A stretch of DNA of 64,000 bases from contig CM072166.1 of NCBI GenBank assembly GCA_036850595.1, positions 16,634,758 through 16,698,757 on the forward strand, in the 5' to 3' direction. Position 1 is the stretch's first letter. The number at the start of each line of letters is the position of its first letter. A program made the position numbers and the translations under genes. Below the pieces are notes generated by a model. That model was not told the DNA's origin, did no database searches, and saw only the letters and a program-made list of their open reading frames with translations. Below are positions 55,701 to 64,000 of the stretch, piece by piece. This DNA is from Rhyacichthys aspro. Lineage: Eukaryota > Chordata > Actinopteri > Gobiiformes > Rhyacichthyidae.

Positions 55701-56935
55701 GCATCCGTCCTGTTGTGTGTCTGTTGCTCCACTACTTCAACCTGAGTCTGTTGGTCCAGTACAACTGACTAGAGTCTAAAATATCTGTGTCTGTCAGCGT
55801 TAGAAGACAATATGACAGTTGCGCTATTCTTTCTGTTTATATTCATTGCAGGATCCTTTAATGTGGACACAGGCACCACAAGAAGTTAAAGGCACTGTGT
55901 ATTATTTTTATATATTGAATGTAAAATTAAAAAGACACAGGGCGGCTCTAGCCCAGTAGACCACAATACTGTAAGCCCCGCTGTAATTTAGGGACATTAT
56001 GACGGTATTAATAAATGTGATATCACCTAAACCTAACAGCTACATAAGCAACCAGCAGCGGATACAACCAGAACTTATTTTTAATATTCATTAGTAAAAA
56101 TAGCTTTTTCCACAGTAATCTTCAGCACTGTCTCATGCACACTGAGGCTACATTTATTGTTATGACACAATAATCTAGTTGCACTTATTCCAGCGAATCA
56201 CCCCTGCTTTGTAATGTAAGCACTGTTCTCTGTAAGTCTATAAGAAACACTGCAATAACTGCCTCATTCTGTGTTATTAATTATCCACATATGTCAATGA
56301 CAACTGTAATTGTCTCCATTTTTCAGTTATGTTTGGCTCTTGGTTTGATCATATAAAAAGCTGGCTGAGTTACGAACATAAAGACAGAATATTGTACATC
56401 TGCTATGAAGAAATGATCATGGTGAGCCTTCTTGATACCCACAAATCTCTTCAATGATAGATAGACTTATAATGCTACACTACTGGCTCGTAACAATGCT
56501 CAGGGTGGCATTATGACTGTCTTTTGTGTAGGACCTGAAGGATTCTGTGAGGCGGATGGCTAAGTTCTTGGACAAACCTCTGGAGACCAAGGTGATAGAG
56601 AAGATTGCAGACAGATGTGTGTTCAAGAACATGAAGAAAAACAAAATGTCCAACTACTCTTTGGTTCCTTCTGAATTTATGGAGCAGAAAAAGTCAGAAT
56701 TTCTCCGAAAAGGTTGGTTTCCAATCATTTTGCAATGCACTGATACCATCCAACTCTGTATGACATCTGTTTATCGCACATTTCCTGTTTTTCAGAGATT
56801 AACTTGATTGCATGATTTCTTGCAGGGGTGGCTGGAGACTGGAAAAACCTGCTGACAGTGGCAGAGGCGGAGCACTTTGATGCTGTTTACAAAGAGAAAA
56901 TGAAAGATGTTGATTACAAATTTATATGGGATTAA
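52633..56935 (+). CDS. sult2st1: Cytosolic sulfotransferase, fish SULT2 group, complete
   Basis: SULT2 enzymes transfer sulfate from PAPS to hydroxysteroids and similar alcohols in the cytosol. Six exons (139, 212, 127, 95, 181 and 110 nt) give 864 nt, 287 residues; 127, 95 and 181 nt are conserved internal exon sizes of the family. Visible motifs: PAPS 5'-phosphosulfate loop TYPKSGTTW (42-50), catalytic histidine H101 in FATHFHLGMMP, 3'-phosphate-binding YVMRNPKDVFTSS, C-terminal RKGVAGDWKN and a KTVE-type dimer motif KNLLTVAEAEHF. No signal peptide or membrane segment is present, as expected. The MTEAELYT start, DILIVTYPKSG and WDRVPWLEE fit zebrafish sult2st proteins best; which paralogue (sult2st1, 2 or 3) cannot be settled, so the symbol is tentative. 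The donor of exon 3 is unusually weak. Intron 3 holds a LINE fragment. Confidence 0.9.
53425..53636 (+). CDS. sult2st1: SULT2 coding exon 2
   Basis: 212 nt, residues 47-117. Contains TTWLQEIVPLL, WDRVPWLEENR and the catalytic histidine in FATHFHLGMMP. Ends in phase 0. Confidence 0.94.
54684..54810 (+). CDS. sult2st1: SULT2 coding exon 3
   Basis: 127 nt, residues 118-159 plus 1 nt. Contains VIYVMRNPKDVFTSSFHYYE. The junction EGK-V-MFGSW requires the donor GTTTTT at 54811, which departs from the usual GTRAGT. Confidence 0.92.
55627..55765 (-). repeat. LINE 3'-tail fragment, inverted
   Basis: Reverse complement of the GGAGCAACAGACACACAACA and GGATGCTGTACTGAACAACA blocks shared with 38975-39270. 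It lies in SULT2 intron 3. Confidence 0.6.
56327..56421 (+). CDS. sult2st1: SULT2 coding exon 4
   Basis: 95 nt, residues 160-191. Contains MFGSWFDHIKSWL and ILYICYEEMIM. Acceptor TTTTTCAG, donor GTGAGC. Confidence 0.93.
56532..56712 (+). CDS. sult2st1: SULT2 coding exon 5
   Basis: 181 nt, residues 192-251 plus 1 nt. Contains MAKFLDKPLETKVIEKIADR and MKKNKMSNYSLVP. Confidence 0.93.
56826..56935 (+). CDS. sult2st1: SULT2 coding exon 6 with stop
   Basis: 110 nt, residues 252-287 and TAA. Contains GVAGDWKN (PAPS binding) and LTVAEAEHFDAVYKEKM (dimer motif). Confidence 0.93.
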
Positions 56936-58122
56936 ACGCAACAAATAAACGTTCTAAGTTCTTTTTCACGGTGTGTGATTTTTGCCAAAGTCAGAGGGGT
57001 GGGACATCATCAAAGATCATCCATCTCACAGTTGTAAGATCACACATGGCCTTTGACAAATATCAGTGTCAGAAATTTAGGACACTCGTAGAAAATGACA
57101 CTATTCCAATCAAATCTGAATGTGATGGCCATGCCACACAAAGGTGGTAAAAACCTTTAATACAGCACATTAATTTACAAACACATATTCAGTTAATCTA
57201 ATTTAATATTTTTCATAGCACATCTGTATCTTTATTTTATATTTGTTAATGATATGTTTTCACTGATCATTGTTTGTGTTTCTTTGAAAGTGTTAAAAAG
57301 TGTGGCTGAATGTGGACCGTCTGTTTGGTTTAGGTTTCCCCCTATGTGTTTGGTCATTATTTGTTGGTATATTTAAATTTATTTTAAATTTATTTTAAAT
57401 TATCTATTTAAATTGGCCTCATGTCCCATTTGGGCAGGTCAGTTTCAGTGTTAGTTAGTGTTACTTGTAACGTTAGATTACTTTGACCTCTTCTAGGCCT
57501 ATATATTGTTGGCCTATTTTTGGGATTTATGACCTTTGTCCTGTTGCTTTACTGCTTGGTCCATAACACTGAACCAATCCCTGTTGTTGACATTTTCCAT
57601 CAAGCTAGGTCTTCATGGTGACTCACACTAATAGGTAAACTGCTTCAGAACAGGCAACAAGTTTCAGGAGAGGATAGAAAATAGGATGGAGGATAGAAAG
57701 TGCCTGCACAAGTGGCACAGCTGATTGGAGCCAAAACACAGGGGGGGTTAAGTTGGGCTAGCGACATTGTAAAGTGATATCATATCAAGTTGTAAACATT
57801 GTTTTATATATGTTTATACTTGTGCTCAGAATGGGTTTAATTGTATGCTTTATAATGAGGTTTACTGATGAACCTTATCATTCAAACTGTAGACTCCACA
57901 TTAATGTCTGCTTGTTGCTGTTCTGGTGCTCATTTCATTTTGTGTCATGATAATCTTTATGTTAAATCTCCACCAGAAACTCGCTTTATGATCCCACTGA
58001 TCTGTGCAGCGATTGTTAAGTTTTGTCTGACTGGGTAGAAGGGACATATCTAGGTAGGTTCAGCTAGCTTTGTATTACAGTGCCCAGAGTTGGACTGTAG
58101 TCTACAAAACTCTGGAACTGGA
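56936..58122. other. SULT2 3' flank up to the assembly gap
   Basis: AT-rich sequence with a TTTAAATTTATT-type triplicate near 57372-57402 and no recognisable gene or mobile element. Confidence 0.5.
56944..56949 (+). terminator. Candidate polyadenylation signal AATAAA of the SULT2 gene
   Basis: The hexamer lies only 9 bp after the stop, so it would give a very short 3' untranslated region. A downstream signal may be used instead. Confidence 0.35.
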
Positions 58123-58222
58123 NNNNNNNNNNNNNNNNNNNNNNNNNNNNNNNNNNNNNNNNNNNNNNNNNNNNNNNNNNNNNNNNNNNNNNNNNNNNNN
58201 NNNNNNNNNNNNNNNNNNNNNN
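58123..58222. other. Assembly gap of exactly 100 N
   Basis: A run of 100 undetermined bases, the conventional placeholder for a contig join of unknown size. SULT2 flank lies to its left and the middle of a rasip1 exon lies immediately to its right. Confidence 0.99.
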
Positions 58223-60928
58223 TTTCTGTTTAAAGACCCTGCCTCTTTAACTCAGCAGGTAAGACAAGAAAGATGATGAATTTTAAGCCCTGTAAATAAC
58301 CAAGTATAGTGTCATATCCTCAGTTACTAGTTTGTAGCACAGTAGTTCTCTTGAAACAATGAGATGCTGGGCTAGAAATGAGACGTACATGTCTTTTAGT
58401 GACATTTAAAGCTATAGTTTTATATATTTATGTATTATTGTTTCCTTTTTAGGACCTAACCAAAGCTGAGGCAGAGACAAGTTTATCTGCCGTGCCCTGG
58501 TTACAGGCTCACACTTCTCCAAATGAAGTATTCCTGTGCAGTACCTGCCTCTCTGCCTGCACTGATATCCATAACCATACCACCACAACATCCCCTGACA
58601 GAGGAACTCCTTTTTTAAAAACACATGAAGGGCACAGCTTGACGTTAACCTATGGAACGGAGGCTGCAGACTGTATTGTAAAGGAGATAGTATCAATGGG
58701 ACAAAACAGCAGTAACACTAGAGACAGACCACCACTGACAGTTGCATTCTTGCTGAGCATGTGTATCCACTATTCATCCACAAGCCTTCAGGCCTCAGAC
58801 CTACGCAGACTGCTACTGATTATTGCCAGTAATGTACAGAGCACAATGTGGGTAAGTTATATATATATATAAAACGCAAAAACAAATGAATGGGTTGTTT
58901 GTGGAAACTTTCAGCCCAGCAGACCCCTGAACTGGCATTACAGTTCTGGCTATACAGTCTCTTTCGCACCAAGAGACATCCTAATAGACGCTGTGGCAGA
59001 TGGACCTCCCATTTAAGCCAGACTGAGCTGTGGATGTGCTACAACTTACATTAAAGCCTCATTTCTATTAGAGTGGTACAATATAGGTTATAATATAAAT
59101 TTATAAATTTCCATTCAAAACATACAGTACTGACTATCTTGGTGATTCTTTGGCCTTTGGTTCTGTCAGAGCAATCCACTTTCCAAAAGCACTGCATCTG
59201 ATTACAGGTTAGACAATAGATAATCACTACTCAGGCAAAAAAAGAGAAACTACAGGATAAAAAACCCAGAAATGTTTTTCAAATGAAGCTAGTTTTCATA
59301 TTCCAAGAACTTAAACTGATAAAAACACTTATTTCCAGTTTTATACTTCGATTTTAGTGTCATACAGCTCTCATTTTGTGAATGAAACATTACATTGATT
59401 GTCTGCGTTACGCTGGACAAGCTGTACTAAAATATTGGAAACTGGAACAGATTCCTGAATGTCTTTAAAGAAAGCTTGCAATAAACTGCCTACTGATTCT
59501 ACGGCTGGTTCAAGTATAGGTATTAGTTTGGAGACTCTGGTTAAAGCTGTGGAGCAACAGATCCAACAGGACGGATGCTATACTGAACAACATGGACCAG
59601 ACCCTGCATTGGGCTTCTGAACAACAGCAGCCAGTGGACATCTGAGATCAGTGAGCTGCAGGATAGAACGTCACAAGAACTCCTTCCCAACTGCAATAAG
59701 ACTGTACAATCAATCAGTTTATGGAAAACTGATTGTCTGAATCAATTAATTTGTTTATTCATTTATTTGAAGGGCCCTGACAATTGAATTTCCCCTTGGG
59801 AATTGAATGTAATTATTACTGCATACTGCAGCTACATACGAGCTATACCTGCAACCTCTTGCTCCACACCTAAGAATTTACTATATTTTATAATATAAAT
59901 AAATCGGTAATAAAAGTTATTGGCTACACATCAAAGTTTCAAGAGTCTGCTTCAAAAGTGATATCTTATTCAAACACTTGTGACATCACCGTTTATGGAG
60001 CAGACACTGCTGGATACAGCACAGTGGAAACAAAAGACTGTTCAGGGGTTACCTGTACCAAACTGTGCCGTAATGACCTGACCTGTCCTGTATCACTGAG
60101 AAGAAATGAGCCTTAAGATACTGTGCCCTTTGCCAGTTCCACCAGTGGTCACTAATGTTACTACTAGGCATTCTACAACTAGGACAGTGTTCTTTTAAGT
60201 ACACTTAGTTTTGAAATGTAAATTATGAGAGTCATTGAGAGAGATGTTAATAGGGTAGATAACATCTTTAAACTGAGAAAACACATTTAAAATAACACTT
60301 TGCTCTTTTAGGATATTTTAAAGCACTTCATATTTGTCTTTAAAATTGCATGTTTGGATTTACACCAAGTTCTTGCATTTATTGACAATATCATTTGGTA
60401 AATTTTGATCCTTTTCTTACTCAGGAGCTCACTAAAGACCTTGCTGCCATTCAGCCTGAAGTGTAAGTATGAACAACAACACTCTTTTCTAGATTTAGTA
60501 ATTATTTACATGACACTTCATTGGCATATTTCATGTGCATATGCTGTCACAGTTTAGAAACTGAGGACCTCCAGCCTCTTAGCCTCAGGGCGGTGATCCC
60601 AGGCCTGCGCCCTCTGGTGGTGTGGATGTCCAACAGTCTGGAGCTGCTGCACTTTATCCAGTTTCAGCTGCCGGTGCTTCTGGAGTGGAGAAGCAGGAAG
60701 GAGCAAGGACAGGAGGATGGTCATGAAGAAAATGAACACAACTTAGGTCAGACACCTTGGAATTATTATTTGAATGTAATAAAAATAATTTCTTTAATGG
60801 ACTACATTTGTTTTTCAGTGCTACAAATTCATCTGTCTTGTGTTCGTTCAGCCGTGGAGGAGACAATGGCTGTCCTAGAAGAGGTCATAATGCTGGCTTT
60901 TCAACAGTGTGTGTATTATATCACTAAG
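58223..60928 (+). pseudogene. rasip1: Second, 5'-truncated copy of rasip1 exons 6 (partial) to 10
   Basis: Exon equivalents: 58223-58258 (last 36 nt of exon 6), 58453-58851, 60425-60462, 60553-60746 and 60819-60928. All phases and splice sites are kept. Relative to the first copy there are four amino-acid changes (L to Q and P to T in exon 7; D to E and G to E in exon 9) and several silent ones. Exon 11 would lie beyond the window. As it stands it lacks exons 1-5, but this may be an assembly artefact (allelic copy) and not a biological pseudogene. Confidence 0.6.
59528..59812 (+). repeat. LINE 3'-tail fragment, copy inside the second duplicate
   Basis: Counterpart of 38975-39270 at the same relative position, so it was inherited with the duplication and is not a separate insertion. 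Confidence 0.7.
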
Positions 60929-63900
60929 GTAAGAGCTTGCTAGTAAAATGTGAGAATTCTTTGTCTAGGTTGTGGTCAATTTTAAGCTCCTTTATGGTTC
61001 ATCAGCTGATACATTTGTGATTTTGTGGGAAATCCAGTTAAAAAGTAACTTGTAAAAACCACTAGCCACAGTGGCCAATGAACAAAATTGTGCAGCTGAC
61101 TGTTCCTGCATCATTTTTATTTGTGGCAGGTCCCAAACTAATTTTTTAGTAATGACCTGCATGTACATCTTTGACCAAAACACTGATCCATATTTAGTTG
61201 CAAAGGAAACCTGCTCAAACCATTTGAGTGTAACTCTGCCTGGGTTTCTCACTGATGGTCATGAGGTGTACTTAAAGTAAGCAAAACAATCAGAGGCAGT
61301 CTTAAGAATAAAGCACCTATAGGTTTGTAATAGACTGACCACACTGGGGCATTCTGACACTGGAGTGAGGCAGCACACCGAGGGCTTTTGTGTGTTTGTA
61401 TGTATGCTTTGGGGGAGGAGGAAACTACCTGATTCAGCCATCTTTAATTGTTGCCAGGATCACTTTGGAACCTCTTAGTTTTTAGCTGATTGCACCAGGA
61501 ATTTGTACAGATGTTTTACAAGAGACAATTTAAGTGTTGCCCAAACAGCACCGTAGACAGCCATTACGTTTAACTACAGAATAAACCCTAAATGACCTTT
61601 TTAGGATGCAAAATATATATAGAGAGAAATACAACAATAATACAAGGAACAAAATGTTAGTAAATGAACAGACATCATTAAAGAGAACATAATATGACTA
61701 TAATATCCAAAGGTCTCATCTAAATGTATTGCCAAATAAGAACAATATGGAATCAGTGACAATTAAGCATAATTCTATGCATTTTTTTTAGTTCACAGAA
61801 TAATACCAAAACTTCTTTCTTATCCTCTCACACTACATTTGTGCATTTTTGTATTTTCACTGCTCCCAAAGGGAAAAAGGAGTATTTCATTGTCGTCTCC
61901 AACTTAATGCCCTTCACCAAAAGCGCCACACCCTTCTCATGGATTTATGCCGGGAAAGTTTCTTACAGATTTCCAGTTGTGTGGGTGTATGTCAAAATCC
62001 AGTCCAAAAATCCTATTGATGCAAGTGGCCTATTTAAAGCTCAAATAATGATACTCACCAATGACCTCAGTGCTTTCGAATATGACCAATTAGCGAGGAC
62101 ATGGGAAGAGTAGAAATGACCACATCAAGAGAAACTTTAGACTTTGACTGTTCTGGTGCGTGCAGGATCAGCCAAGTCCACGTCTCAAATGTCCTGCCAG
62201 TTACATTTTAGGTTTGAGCGATGTCCTATAACCAGCTTCCTGCACAGGAAGGAAACCAGAGTGGAAGTCGGTGATATGACACTGTACACTGAACAGGAAG
62301 CTATACAAATTCCCCAATAGTTGCTGTCCATCATGGTTTTAGGGAATGGATGTGGTTATCTGACTTTACCTCGGACAGCCCTTCAATGACTTCCAGATGC
62401 CCCATGTCAGTACACTGCTTCACATTTCTGTAAATTCGCTGCTGACATTCTACACACATTTTGGGGTTATTAGTCAAAGAATAGACGAGAACAGCCAGTG
62501 ATTTTGTTTGTGGCATTTTCCCGTTGATTGTAACAAAAAATGCTGACTGCTGACACATAACCATTCACATGGTTGAGGTTTGGCTCATGTTTTTTTTGTC
62601 TTGCCTCTTAATCAAGGGGTGCTGTGTCATCCATCATGCCTGTCACGTCACAGCAGGCTCAGATGCATTTTCTTCTCCAAAACTGACAGACCAAGACTTT
62701 AGGAATGCAGTAAAGACACTGGGAGTAACATGGCTGCGGACTGATGATTTAGTCCTGCAGCTGTCTTCTGCCCTATGCTTTCCTCACGGTGGACACAATG
62801 ATTTACGCCAGGGCTTACTGACCTATTTAATGCTCCATATTACACAGTACTTCCTGTTCTTGTTTCCAGAGTAGACAAAATGTGTACTGTTAGAGGAGAA
62901 GCACATTTGTGTTTCTTTTGAGCACTTATTTTTGCTGACAGTTGTGGACACTTATGAACTAAATCAATTTTCTTTCAAAAATGGCTACCGTAGTTGCTCT
63001 ACATGCTCCTTCTCTATTAAGGAGGGGTGTGAGGTTTGAAATTGCAATTTACGTTTTTGATGCTGCCATAAAAGGCCAAAAAGTACAAATATAACATTTC
63101 AGTATTTTAATGGTTGCCTGTCATGAGAGAATAGCTTCTGTATTCGAACAGGATACAGCACACAGCTTATGCATCAACACTGTGTAACTTTGGTTGCCTG
63201 GCACCTTCTCGGGACAGTGTTTATGGCTTTACAACACCTGGTCACCACCTGCCTAGCTCCTGTTTTTGTCAGTGTCAGTACCTCTTCCCTCAGGCTCATG
63301 ACCCCTGTCCCCTCTCCCCCCACAAAAACATAGCAACCTACCTGCTTTTTATTTTATTAAAAAAGTAAAACTGCTGCAAAAAACCCACACATTTAGAGCT
63401 TACCTTAAACTTTTATCTCCAATTTCAGCGTTAGACTAATGCAATTTCGCGGTTAAATTGTCAGTCTCTGTTTTTCTCTTTTGGGCTGTTTCTGAGTAAG
63501 AAACGTAGTCAGTGCTGGAATAGACACTGTCCCAGTCGGATTTTCCGCTGCTATTGATTCAATGTTGTCAAGCGATGTAGTAATGTCCTTTTAGTCCCAT
63601 TATATCCAAGCATATGCATATGAAGGACCAAAGCTTGACAGAGGGTGCTGAACATTCTCTATTCTATCTGTGATAATAAAACCTCTATGACGTCTTAAGG
63701 GCTTTTTTTTTTTTTTTTTTACAGATGATTCTTATTTCTATGTGCTATTTGGGGACTAAACAGTTTTTGTTCAATACCAAAAAAACAAAACAATATTTAA
63801 AAAAAGATATGGTAGGGCATGCTGAAAGTTGTCTAATATAATAGGGATAGGATTAAATACAGTTACAGTAAATACAGTTTTGTTATAAATGAATAAATTA

Positions 63901-64000
63901 TAAAAAGATATCTAAAATATAGCATTTTTGAATCTACAGGATGAGTCTGGGTGCTTCTTATGACATACTGCACCAGTCGACATAGTTCTTGTCTTCTGCT
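60929..64000. other. Second copy of rasip1 intron 10, incomplete
   Basis: It includes the same unexplained open segments (plus strand 61841-62113, minus strand 62331-62564, plus strand 62569-62874) and the same T run near 63703. It shows nothing beyond what is in 40376-43462. Confidence 0.6.

Larger units (their letters stand above)
58223..64000. repeat. Second copy of the 5.8 kb segment, cut by the gap on the left and the window edge on the right
   Basis: Base 58223 corresponds to 37666, and 64000 to 43462. Order and orientation are unchanged. Differences are scattered substitutions and small indels in exons and introns alike, without frameshifts in the exons. Confidence 0.97.

Noticed and set aside
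1..64000. CRISPR arrays, bacterial operons, viral genes
   Set aside because: No regularly spaced repeats, no intronless gene clusters and no viral protein motifs were seen; the window is vertebrate nuclear DNA.

Overview
This window is nuclear DNA from a ray-finned (teleost) fish. It is AT-rich, its genes are split by phase-consistent introns, and it carries fish-type mobile DNA (hAT-like miniature elements, a Penelope-like GIY-YIG fragment, LINE 3' tails, tRNA-like SINEs, TA and GT microsatellites). I rebuilt three genes by joining open exons at AG/GT boundaries with matching reading phase, and I judged identity from remembered family motifs, not from a search. The sequence contains no bacterial, CRISPR or viral gene system.

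Layout: (1) 433-18030, minus strand: the first seven coding exons of an MRP-type ABC transporter, best matched to abcc3. The gene continues past the left edge. A tiny first exon lies in a CpG-rich promoter and is followed by a 12.5 kb intron full of old repeats. (2) 18031-26287: an 8.3 kb head-to-head intergenic region, mostly repeats. (3) 26288-49508, plus strand: a complete 18-exon gene of the Rasip1/Radil family, predicted at 1,236 residues, with RA, FHA-like, dilute and C-terminal PDZ regions. It is a mosaic: the N-terminal part and PDZ resemble Radil, while the FHA-like and dilute parts resemble Rasip1. (4) 52633-56935, plus strand: a complete six-exon cytosolic sulfotransferase, 287 residues, closest to the fish SULT2 (sult2st) group. 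(5) 58123-58222: a run of exactly 100 N. (6) 58223-64000: a second, about 99% identical copy of 37666-43462, which starts in the middle of rasip1 exon 6 right at the gap and runs off the window. It holds rasip1 exons 6 (partial) to 10 again.

The genes do not form an operon-like unit. A conjugate exporter (ABCC3) and a conjugating enzyme (SULT2) are functionally related in phase II/III metabolism, but here they are separated by the Ras/Rap effector gene, so I read the neighbourhood as conserved linkage and not as co-regulation. The main points to check are whether the 5.8 kb repeat across the gap is a false haplotypic duplication or a real recent tandem duplication, and the PDZ-bearing Rasip1/Radil mosaic. 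A few unexplained open reading segments lie in rasip1 introns (31880-32010, 34254-34496, 41293-42330).
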